Of a stretch of 12,209 nt of DNA, positions 7,034 through 12,209 are shown piece by piece. The notes under the pieces are model-generated. The model had not been told where the DNA came from. It was given only the letters and a program-made list of their open reading frames with translations, and made no database searches. The position numbers were made by a program, and so were the translations under genes. Location of the stretch: the NCBI GenBank assembly GCA_964525485.1, contig CAZGHH010000028.1, positions 1 through 12,209 on the forward strand, read 5' to 3'. Position 1 is the stretch's first letter; each line of letters begins with the position of its first letter. The stretch comes from DAONBD01 sp964525485. Lineage in GTDB: Bacteria; Patescibacteriota; Gracilibacteria; UBA1369; LOWO2-01-FULL-3.

Positions 7034-7166
7034 CACTATAAAAACTGGATTTTGGCTCTTTTATTTAATTTTTGAGCAATAATTATTTTTTAGATAAAAT
7101 TTTTATTAAAGCCCACCATCAAACACTATAAAATCTTATTTTTGGCATTTATATTTAATGTTTTTC
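7034..7166 (+). repeat. Degenerate AT-rich direct repeat, two copies
   Basis: A stretch of about 42 bp starting CACTATAAAA at 7034 recurs from 7124, both continuing through a T-rich segment with TTTTGGC and TATTTAAT. Start-to-start distance is 90 bp. Similarity outside the first ten bases and the TTTAAT core is partly low-complexity. Confidence 0.5.
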
Positions 7167-7184
7167 TGTACTTCTATTCTCTTT

Positions 7185-7214
7185 TTGTATCGCTGTATCG
7201 ATACAGCGATACAA
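7185..7214. promoter_or_regulatory. 30-bp perfect palindrome, operator-like
   Basis: The half-site TTGTATCGCTGTATC is followed directly by its exact reverse complement, centred between 7199 and 7200. Each arm contains two staggered GTATCG elements, so the dyad could hold two pairs of half-sites. No T tract follows on either strand (the T run lies before it on the plus strand), so it does not look like an intrinsic terminator. It lies about 330 bp upstream of the peptidase gene. Confidence 0.75.
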
Positions 7215-7262
7215 TGGCTCGGCTGAGGTAATTTTCAGATGCAGCTGGACGCTTTTTTATTT

Positions 7263-7480
7263 GATTTTTCATAAATTTTTCGAAGTGAAAATGAAGATTT
7301 TTATAGCAAATTTAAATACCTTCATTTGACCACGCAAAACCCCCCTCGATTTTTGATTTTCATAGTGAATTTGAAAGACATCTATTTAAACACACAAAGA
7401 TTTGCAAAAAAAACATCGATGATATTATGGATTGATTGATTTTCATAGTGAATTTTCAAAAACATTTATTCAGGCATAGG
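7263..7480 (+). repeat. GATTTTCATAGTGAATTT repeat family, four copies
   Basis: The 18-mer GATTTTCATAGTGAATTT is identical at 7355-7372 and 7438-7455. Degenerate relatives start at 7263 (GATTTTTCATAAATTTTT) and 7296 (GATTTTTATAGCAAATTT). Similarity carries on for another 20-25 bases in the last three copies (an A-rich run, then CAT/TATT, then CA-rich). Spacings are irregular: 33, 59 and 83 bp. Confidence 0.65.
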
Positions 7481-7527
7481 AAAACCACGGGAATCTACCC
7501 GCGCCTCTGTTAATATGGACGTTTTTG

Positions 7528-7536
7528 TGATATAAT
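7528..7536 (+). promoter_or_regulatory. Extended -10 promoter of the M23 peptidase gene
   Basis: TGATATAAT is a perfect extended -10 (TGn plus TATAAT at 7531-7536). Any -35 at 17 bp is weak (TGTTAA at 7508-7513). Transcription would begin at about 7543, practically at the ATG at 7545, which predicts a leaderless transcript unless an internal ATG (7596 or 7623) is used. Confidence 0.65.
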
Positions 7537-7544
7537 AATTAGAT

Positions 7545-9338
7545 ATGGTCGAACCATTTAATAGGTATAACAGATTAATAGATATAAAAGATTTAATGCG
7601 CAAATTAACTGCTAAAATTAGGATGAAAATTGCGATTTATATGGCTATTTTTGGGATATTTAGCTGTATTGCACCTATTTCTTTTGCTAACAACACCGAT
7701 TTTGATGATGATTTTGGTGGTGATTTTGAATCTTTAAGCGACGCGAATCGTGTTAATGAAATTTTGGCTACTGCTCAATTGGATGGAACTCAGGCCCCTC
7801 AAATCTCAGCTACTGATGACTCTCGCACTGGTTCTCAGACAAATGTTCAGTCTGACCCCCAGGCTGGTTCTCAAGCTAATGTGCAAGTTGCCACTCAAGC
7901 CGACCCTCGGACTAATGTGCAGACTGCCACCCAAACCGATAATCAGTCTGGCCCTCAAGCCGACCCTCGGACTAATGTGCAGACTGCCACCCAGACTGAT
8001 GCTGAAAAAGAGCAGGAGCAATTTTTGGATCGATTGAATGAAGAATTAAAAATTTCAAAAACGGAGTATTACTCTATAACGCGCAATATTCGTGAAACGA
8101 GAACACGTCTCGACGCTATGAAAAAAGACATGTCAGAACTTCAAAAACAAGTTCAATATTTCGACGATCAAATCTCTGAAATAAGCGAAAAATTATTCAC
8201 AGTCGTGAGACAAGTTGTGCGTACAGAAAATGAAATAATGCGAATCTACGATGACATTGAACTAAAAAATACGGCTATGGAATACCAAAAACAACTACTC
8301 CGCGAATATGTCCAGAATCTTTATATCTACGGAGACACCTACCTCGACGTCGACCAAAACGGCAACATCGATGCATTTAAAATTCTCCTCTCTGAAGGAG
8401 AAACTTCCGATATTCTAAAAGAAATAAAATATCTTGGAATACTTGAGGAAACCGGCACGAGACTCATTGAAAAATTAGTTCAATTAAATGAAGAGCTCGA
8501 TGCAAAACGCGTTGAGCTTGAAACAAAAAAAACCTATTTAGATAATTTACGAAAAGAGCTGGCGACGAAAAAACAAACTCTGGATTCAGAAAAGGCGGCG
8601 AAAGAAAACATGCTCGTTCTAACCAAAAATCAGGATCAAATTTATCGTGCGATGCTTGCCGAATCGATTAAACAACAACAAGAATCTCTAGCGGAAGTGC
8701 AGACTTATCAGGCGACACTTGAATTTATAAAAGGCAAAATTGAAGAGGAGGGGACGAATTTTGACATCAATAAATACAAAGATTTCTTAGGAAAAAAATT
8801 CATCTCCGTTTATGATTTCCAAAGAATGCCTGCGAGCGCAGATGGCTTTGTATGGCCGACAATGCCGACTCGCGGAATCAGTGCATACTTCCACGATCCT
8901 TCGTATCGCGGATATTTCGGAGTGCAACACAACGCGATCGACATACGAGTTCCGCAAGGAACGCCTGTGATGTCGGCTGCTGACGGCGTCGTATACAAGG
9001 CAAAAGATAATGGTTATGGATACAGCTATATCATGCTTGTTCATCACAATGGACTCATGACTACTTACGGACATATCAGCAACATAATGGTCGAGGAAGG
9101 ACAGCTGGTGAAAGCCGGTCAGGCGATCGGACTCTCTGGTGGAATGCCAGGGACGAAGGGCGCTGGTTATATGACGACCGGTCCTCATTTGCATTTCGAA
9201 GTTTTGAAAAATGGTGCATACACAGATCCTCTTCGCTACTTGCCGTTGCAAATTTTAAGTGAAGAAAATGTTGATGCTTTGCCTGAAGGATATAAAGATG
9301 ATTGGGAGAGAGCCGTGCTGGAAAGCGTCGGAGTGTAA
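7545..9338 (+). CDS. Secreted coiled-coil M23 peptidase (EnvC-like architecture)
   Basis: 597 residues from ATG 7545. Met18 (7596) and Met27 are alternative starts that give a cleaner signal peptide: basic n-region, hydrophobic core about 29-45, likely cleavage after ISFA48. Then come an acidic Asp/Phe stretch (52-62), a Gln/Thr/Ala/Asp low-complexity repeat (about 81-151), a long coiled coil (about 152-420) interrupted near residues 265-285, and a C-terminal M23 (LytM) domain (about 445-565). The metal-binding motifs are intact: HNAID (H462, D466) and HLHFE (H548, H550), plus H510 in TYGHIS. M23 enzymes cut peptidoglycan cross-bridges. Coiled-coil-M23 proteins such as EnvC act in cell separation; EnvC itself is degenerate, whereas this one retains zinc ligands, so it is predicted active. 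C41 might suggest a lipobox, but the preceding residues fit poorly. Confidence 0.9.
   Translation: MVEPFNRYNRLIDIKDLMRKLTAKIRMKIAIYMAIFGIFSCIAPISFANNTDFDDDFGGDFESLSDANRVNEILATAQLDGTQAPQISATDDSRTGSQTNVQSDPQAGSQANVQVATQADPRTNVQTATQTDNQSGPQADPRTNVQTATQTDAEKEQEQFLDRLNEELKISKTEYYSITRNIRETRTRLDAMKKDMSELQKQVQYFDDQISEISEKLFTVVRQVVRTENEIMRIYDDIELKNTAMEYQKQLLREYVQNLYIYGDTYLDVDQNGNIDAFKILLSEGETSDILKEIKYLGILEETGTRLIEKLVQLNEELDAKRVELETKKTYLDNLRKELATKKQTLDSEKAAKENMLVLTKNQDQIYRAMLAESIKQQQESLAEVQTYQATLEFIKGKIEEEGTNFDINKYKDFLGKKFISVYDFQRMPASADGFVWPTMPTRGISAYFHDPSYRGYFGVQHNAIDIRVPQGTPVMSAADGVVYKAKDNGYGYSYIMLVHHNGLMTTYGHISNIMVEEGQLVKAGQAIGLSGGMPGTKGAGYMTTGPHLHFEVLKNGAYTDPLRYLPLQILSEENVDALPEGYKDDWERAVLESVGV
7894..7993 (+). 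repeat. 60-bp period tandem repeat inside the peptidase gene
   Basis: Forty bases are identical at 7894-7933 and 7954-7993, exactly 60 bp apart, encoding QADPRTNVQTATQTD twice with a five-residue NQSGP spacer. Weaker related units (SQTNVQSDP, SQANVQVATQ) lie just upstream, so the linker grew by duplication. In-frame length change is expected between strains. Confidence 0.9.
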
Positions 9339-9371
9339 AGCGGGGGTGTGAGCTGGAAATTTAATTATATG

Positions 9372-9400
9372 TTGGCTTTAGCTACACGTAGCTTTATAAT
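9372..9400 (+). promoter_or_regulatory. Promoter of nth with an internal hairpin
   Basis: TTGGCT (9372-9377), a 17-bp spacer and TATAAT (9395-9400). The spacer contains AGCTAC (9380-9385) and its reverse complement GTAGCT (9388-9393), which could be an operator or, being followed by a T-rich run, a weak terminator for the peptidase gene ending at 9338. Confidence 0.6.
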
Positions 9401-9425
9401 TTTTGTGTAAATAATTTTTGTGTAA
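9396..9425 (+). repeat. Exact 15-bp tandem duplication in the nth leader
   Basis: ATAATTTTTGTGTAA occurs at 9396-9410 and again at 9411-9425. The first copy overlaps the -10 box; the second creates an AATAAT element and lengthens the leader, ending 10 bases before the ATG at 9436. Confidence 0.9.
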
Positions 9426-9435
9426 ATATTGCTAC

Positions 9436-10182
9436 ATGAATAATTTTGTTAAAGAAACTGTAAAGCAAAAATCGGCTCGTGCTACCAAAATTGCCGAAGC
9501 ACTTTTAAAAATGTATCCGCGCAGGAAGACTGTACTGACTTTCGGGAATCCTTGGGAATGCCTTGTGGCTGTGCAATTGTCGGCTCAGTGCACGGACAAA
9601 AGAGTGAATATCGTAACTCCTGCGCTTTTTGAGAGGTATCCGCGCGTGGAAGATTACGCTATCGCCGGATCGACCGCGGATGGTGTGAGGGGATTCGAGA
9701 AAATGATTCACTCAACAGGGTTTTATCACAATAAGGCGCGAAATATTTTGAATGCGGCTGTGATGGTCGTGGAGAAATTTAAAGGCAAAGTTCCTGCGAC
9801 TATGAGTGAGTTATTGACCCTGCCCGGCATCGCTCGTAAAAGTGCGAATGTGATTTTATTTAATGCTTTTGACTTAATTGAAGGCGTGGCAGTAGATACA
9901 CATGTAAAAAGGATCACTAATTTACTTGGATTGATTTCGCCGGATGCTGGCAAAGGAGGAACGAAAAGGAGTGTGGATCCTGGCAGAGCGGGGGCGAGCC
10001 CTAATACTGGCGCCGGTGATCCTGTGAAAATTGAAAAAGAATTAATGAAATTATTACCTCGCAAGCATTGGGCACTTTTTTCCCTTTTGATCACCGAGCA
10101 CGGACGCGAAATTTGCATTGCAAGAAGACCGAAATGCAAAGAATGCAAATTGAATAAAATGTGTCCGGGGGCGATGATCTAA
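9436..10182 (+). CDS. nth: Endonuclease III (DNA glycosylase/AP lyase) with an internal insertion
   Basis: 248 residues from ATG 9436 (a TTG at 9418 is in frame but unnecessary). Endonuclease III removes oxidised pyrimidines in base-excision repair and nicks the abasic site. Signatures: LSAQCTDKRVN (48-58); the helix-hairpin-helix LPGIARKSANVIL (129-141), with K135 matching the catalytic Lys; VDTH (153-156), with D154 as the catalytic Asp; and a 4Fe-4S loop C227-X6-C234-X2-C237-X5-C243. The HhH glycine is Ala133 (GIA instead of GVG). Between the catalytic helix and the Fe-S domain, residues about 168-196 form a Gly/Pro/Ser/Ala-rich insertion absent from typical enzymes of about 211 residues, with an 11-residue repeat. 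The gene converges directly on the next one with no spacer. TAA stop, no SD. Confidence 0.96.
   Translation: MNNFVKETVKQKSARATKIAEALLKMYPRRKTVLTFGNPWECLVAVQLSAQCTDKRVNIVTPALFERYPRVEDYAIAGSTADGVRGFEKMIHSTGFYHNKARNILNAAVMVVEKFKGKVPATMSELLTLPGIARKSANVILFNAFDLIEGVAVDTHVKRITNLLGLISPDAGKGGTKRSVDPGRAGASPNTGAGDPVKIEKELMKLLPRKHWALFSLLITEHGREICIARRPKCKECKLNKMCPGAMI
9942..9988 (+). repeat. 33-bp period imperfect repeat in the nth insertion
   Basis: GGATGCTGGCAAAG (9942-9955) recurs as GGATCCTGGCAGAG (9975-9988), 33 bp apart, encoding DAGKGGTKRSV then DPGRAGASPNT. The stretch is visibly more GC-rich than the surrounding gene. Confidence 0.65.
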
Positions 10183-10536
10183 TTATAAATCTAGTGTTGA
10201 TGGATCTGCTTCTTCGTATTCAGCTGTTTTAAAAGATCTATGTATAACACGTGGTGCCCTAATTGGTGGAAAAATTTGTTCTTCCGTGTCGTTGGCCGCT
10301 CCTTCCTCTAGATCTCTCAACTCTCTTTCAATTTCATCTGGATAAATGCCATATAATGCGTTTGCAACCGCATCTCTCTGTGCTCTAACTAGAGCTTCGT
10401 TTTGTTCCGCTAATAATTCCGCCCTTTCAAGAGCTGCAATTTGAGCTCCAATTTCTCTAAGTGGTGTTATCTTTTTAGGTTCACAATTATTTTCTCCAAC
10501 TGGCAAATTTGTTGCACCTGTCATCTTTGTAGTCAT
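10183..10536 (-). CDS. Small hypothetical coiled-coil protein (117 aa)
   Basis: A 117-residue soluble protein starting MTTKMTGATNLPVGENN. Residues about 26-80 form a charged Ala/Glu/Arg-rich helix, probably a coiled coil (AALERAELLAEQNEALVRAQ). The tail is proline- and acid-rich (FPPIRAPRVIHR, then EYEEADPSTLDL). No family is recognised, and no membrane segment or signal peptide is seen. Reality is supported by a good upstream promoter, a clean ATG and strongly protein-like composition. Its stop codon abuts the stop codon of nth on the opposite strand with no base between them. It is transcribed in the same direction as asnS and lies 86 bp after it, but has its own promoter. Confidence 0.75.
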   Translation of the reverse strand: MTTKMTGATNLPVGENNCEPKKITPLREIGAQIAALERAELLAEQNEALVRAQRDAVANALYGIYPDEIERELRDLEEGAANDTEEQIFPPIRAPRVIHRSFKTAEYEEADPSTLDL

Positions 10537-10566
10537 TTTAATTTTGTTAAAAGATCTGGGTACTGT

Positions 10567-10594
10567 TTTATACCAAAGGAGTGAGGTGAGTCAA
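10567..10594 (-). promoter_or_regulatory. Promoter of the 117-residue gene
   Basis: On the minus strand TTGACT (10589-10594), a 16-bp spacer, then TATAAA (10567-10572). The start point would be near 10560, with about 24 bases of leader and no SD. It sits between the asnS stop and this gene. Confidence 0.65.
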
Positions 10595-10622
10595 GGATTT
10601 TTGGTTTGATCCCGGGATTGAA

Positions 10623-11924
10623 CTACGGATAGATTCTAGTGATCGTTCTCGGGAATGGGATCGTTTCGCGGATGTGGTGCGTGCCGCAGATCCAGCCTGT
10701 GAGGCGCTCCAGGCCGATACCAAACCCTGAATGTGGAACCGAGCCGTATTTGCGAAGATCAAGATACCAGCCAAAGGCTTCTTCAGGTAATTTGTGTTCT
10801 TTGATACGGCTGAGTAATACTTCATAATCATCTTCGCGTTGCGACCCTCCAATGATTTCACCATATCCTTCTGGTGCTAGTAGATCGGCACAAAGTGCGA
10901 CTTTTGGATTATCCGGATCGCGTTTCATGTAGAATGCTTTCACTTCCGCAGGATATTTTTCTACGAAAATAGGTTTGTCGTATTTCATCGTCAACATCGT
11001 CTCATCGTCACCACCCAGATCGTCATTTTCTTTTATATCAGAACCCATCGCGCTGAGTTCTTTCACTACTTCAGCGTGAGTCTTGCGAACAAATGGAGTT
11101 TTTATTTTTTTCAATGGCTCAATATCGCGCTCCAATGTCGTGAGTTCCGCTAGATTTTCAGCAAGAACTTTTTGTACTACAAATTCTATTAATCCTTCTT
11201 GTATGCGAAGATTTTCATCGTGTTCTACGAAAGCCGCTTCCGCGTCCATCATCCAAAACTCTGTTAAGTGACGGCGAGTTTTGCTCTTCTCTGCGCGGAA
11301 AACCGGACCGAAGTCGAAACATCGACCAACTGAAAAAATAGCCGCTTCTAGGTAAAGCTGCCCTGACTGAGAGAGATATGCAAATCCTTCGTCAAAATAT
11401 TTTAATTCAAATAATTCAGTTGTCCCTTCGCATGCGTTCGGCGTCAAAATCGGCGAATCGATTTTTATAAATCCTTCACGATTTAGATATTCGTAAATTC
11501 CGTTGATAATTGTGTTGCGAATGATTTGAATCGCGCGCTGCTTTGAGCTTCGTAGCCAGAGGTGACGATTTTCCAACAGGAAATCTGGGCCGTGCTCTTT
11601 CTTAGCGATCGGATAGTCTTCAGTTGGAATTTGGATAGGCTCGATAGATTTAATTTGAACTTCATATGTGTTTTCCATTTTCGGATGCTTGGTCACTTCT
11701 CCTTCGACTTTGATTGAGCTTTCCATCGTGAGCGAGTCCGCGAGCGCAAAAACTTCCGGTATTACCGAACCTTGAAAAACTATTCCCTGCACTACCCCAC
11801 TACCATCACGTAGTTGAAGAAAATGCAATTTTCCGCTACTGCGCTTATTGAACATCCAGCCTTGAATTTTGATAATTTCACCGACATGTTTGCTTAAATC
11901 TTTGATAAAAACTGTTTCTGACAT
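10623..11924 (-). CDS. asnS: Asparaginyl-tRNA synthetase
   Basis: A 433-residue class IIb aminoacyl-tRNA synthetase that attaches asparagine to tRNA-Asn in the cytoplasm. The N-terminal OB-fold anticodon-binding domain spans about 1-105 (IKIQGWMFNKRSSGKLHFLQLRDG). Catalytic motif 1 includes IKIDSPILTP (153-162). Motif 2 is at about 207-229, with FRAEKSKTRRHLTEFWM. Motif 3 is at about 400-426 (GFGIGLERLTGW, then TIPFPRT). The end RTITRIYP and PFPRT distinguish AsnRS from AspRS. The length is complete for the short AsnRS type. The gene has its own promoter, no SD, a TAG stop and no obvious terminator. Its presence implies direct asparaginylation, though the amidotransferase route is not excluded elsewhere in the genome. 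Confidence 0.97.
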   Translation of the reverse strand: MSETVFIKDLSKHVGEIIKIQGWMFNKRSSGKLHFLQLRDGSGVVQGIVFQGSVIPEVFALADSLTMESSIKVEGEVTKHPKMENTYEVQIKSIEPIQIPTEDYPIAKKEHGPDFLLENRHLWLRSSKQRAIQIIRNTIINGIYEYLNREGFIKIDSPILTPNACEGTTELFELKYFDEGFAYLSQSGQLYLEAAIFSVGRCFDFGPVFRAEKSKTRRHLTEFWMMDAEAAFVEHDENLRIQEGLIEFVVQKVLAENLAELTTLERDIEPLKKIKTPFVRKTHAEVVKELSAMGSDIKENDDLGGDDETMLTMKYDKPIFVEKYPAEVKAFYMKRDPDNPKVALCADLLAPEGYGEIIGGSQREDDYEVLLSRIKEHKLPEEAFGWYLDLRKYGSVPHSGFGIGLERLTGWICGTHHIRETIPFPRTITRIYP

Positions 11925-11960
11925 ATTAATTTGATTATCTTTTTAAAACTTCTGACGCGT

Positions 11961-11988
11961 ATTCTACCTCAAGTCAATTTGACTTCAA
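11961..11988 (-). promoter_or_regulatory. Promoter of asnS with an overlapping inverted repeat
   Basis: On the minus strand TTGAAG (11983-11988), a 16-bp spacer, TAGAAT (11961-11966). A perfect odd palindrome AAGTCAATTTGACTT (11971-11985) fills the spacer and touches the -35, a position where a repressor could act. The leader would be about 30 bases without an SD. Confidence 0.5.
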
Positions 11989-12035
11989 AGCTTTGTGTTG
12001 ATAGATTTGTTGCGACCTTTTTTGTGTCTTTCAAA

Positions 12036-12073
12036 TACTGGGGCGTCGCCAAGTGGTAAGCAAAGCTTGCCAC
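12036..12073 (+). pseudogene. 5' fragment of tRNA-Gln fused to a hairpin
   Basis: The 25 bases 12036-12060 are identical to 12131-12155, which cover the 5' flank, acceptor strand and D arm of the intact tRNA-Gln downstream. The copy then diverges: the D stem cannot close, and there is no anticodon arm, T arm or matching 3' acceptor. Instead GTGGTAAGC (12053-12061), partly from the tRNA, pairs with GCTTGCCAC (12065-12073) around an AAA loop, with one G-U pair. It is not a functional tRNA as read here; it may be a duplication remnant, an attachment-site-like repeat or a small structured RNA. Confidence 0.7.
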
Positions 12074-12118
12074 CTGCCAATTAGCCTCACCTTGACATTC
12101 AGGTTTGGACTGTTAGTC

Positions 12119-12124
12119 TACAAT
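12119..12124 (+). promoter_or_regulatory. Probable -10 box of tRNA-Gln
   Basis: TACAAT lies 9 bases before the first base of tRNA-Gln. A TTGACA at 12092-12097 is present, but its spacing of 21 bp is too long for a standard promoter, so the -35 is uncertain. Confidence 0.4.
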
Positions 12125-12133
12125 GTACTTTAC

Positions 12134-12208
12134 TGGGGCGTCGCCAAGTGGTAAGGCAGCGGCCTTTGAAGCCGCTATTCGGGGGTTCGAATCCCTCCGC
12201 CCCAGCCA
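12134..12208 (+). tRNA. tRNA-Gln (UUG)
   Basis: A complete 75-base tRNA. Acceptor TGGGGCG (12134-12140) pairs with CGCCCCA (12198-12204), followed by discriminator G and encoded CCA (12206-12208). The anticodon stem GCGGC/GCCGC encloses CTTTGAA, giving anticodon TTG. The T stem GGGGG (12181-12185) pairs with CCCTC (12193-12197) around TTCGAAT. All arms fold without mismatches beyond one G-U. Confidence 0.97.
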
Positions 12209-12209
12209 G

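Larger units (their letters stand above)
6656..7544. other. 889-bp AT-rich repeat-bearing noncoding region
   Basis: A divergent intergenic region between rpmA (leftward) and the M23 peptidase gene (rightward). I see no ORF with coding character, tRNA or rRNA here. It contains the promoters of both neighbours at its ends, an iteron-like array (6805-6928), very AT-rich sequence (about 6960-7180), two copies of a CACTATAAAA-headed repeat (7034, 7124), a 30-bp perfect palindrome (7185-7214) and four copies of a GATTTTCATA-type repeat (7263-7480). It is far longer than any other spacer in the window. Confidence 0.8.

Noticed and set aside
7185..7214. Intrinsic terminator
   Set aside because: No T tract follows the dyad on either strand, there is no loop, and no gene ends nearby.
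8787..9251. Minus-strand 154-residue ORF opposite the M23 domain
   Set aside because: It is antisense to a conserved catalytic domain with intact motifs, and its composition (Cys/His/Arg-rich) is typical of a shadow frame.
9726..10148. Minus-strand 140-residue ORF opposite nth
   Set aside because: It is antisense to the catalytic and Fe-S regions of a confident gene, with no promoter or start signal of its own.
10568..10864. Minus-strand 98-residue ORF overlapping the 3' end of asnS
   Set aside because: It lies in another frame of the clearly coding asnS region and has no protein-like pattern.
171..11924. Genetic code with TGA read as glycine, as in Gracilibacteria/Absconditabacteria
   Set aside because: Conserved glycines in bL27, AsnRS, Nth and the M23 domain use GGN, and complete proteins are read without any in-frame TGA.
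12036..12120. A second functional tRNA gene
   Set aside because: The D stem is broken and no anticodon stem, T arm or matching 3' acceptor strand can be found.
12092..12124. TTGACA/TACAAT promoter for tRNA-Gln
   Set aside because: The spacer is 21 bp, too long for a normal sigma70 promoter. Only the -10 element is retained, with low confidence.

Overview
The window reads as a scaffold piece from a low-GC bacterium, probably uncultivated. It carries an exact 100-N scaffolding gap, short spacers, tRNAs with encoded CCA, and almost no Shine-Dalgarno sequences. None of the ten annotated genes stops at TGA (five TAA, five TAG), yet no TGA interrupts the long reading frames, so the standard code fits. 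A Patescibacteria/CPR-type lineage is plausible, but this is inference; no phylogenetic marker was tested.

Layout. 1-54 is the 3' part of tRNA-His. 171-5414 is an accessory-looking block: a RhuM-Fic fusion protein, then a two-gene operon of unknown function (an 805-residue coiled-coil/TPR protein and a 451-residue helical protein) behind a perfect-consensus sigma70 promoter and the only clear SD in the window, then a 72-residue orphan. 5432-6655 (minus strand) is ribosomal protein bL27 (rpmA) followed by one hypothetical gene that the assembly gap splits. 6656-7544 is 889 bp of AT-rich, repeat-loaded noncoding DNA holding an iteron-like array, a 30-bp perfect palindrome and two further degenerate repeat families. 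7545-9338 is a secreted coiled-coil M23 peptidase of EnvC-like architecture. 9436-10182 is endonuclease III with an unusual internal insertion. It converges with zero spacing on a small hypothetical gene (10183-10536, minus). 10623-11924 (minus) is asparaginyl-tRNA synthetase. The end holds a broken 5' copy of tRNA-Gln folded into a hairpin (12036-12073) and then the intact tRNA-Gln(UUG).

How it fits together. The core functions (bL27, AsnRS, two tRNAs, Nth, an envelope peptidase) are unrelated housekeeping genes, each mostly with its own promoter. The likely novel content is the coiled-coil/TPR pair beside RhuM-Fic next to tRNA-His, the gap-spanning Ser-rich repeat protein coupled to rpmA, and the repeat-rich noncoding block between rpmA and the peptidase gene. 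No phage structural, recombinase, transposase or cas gene is visible, so any claim of mobility or defence is inference.
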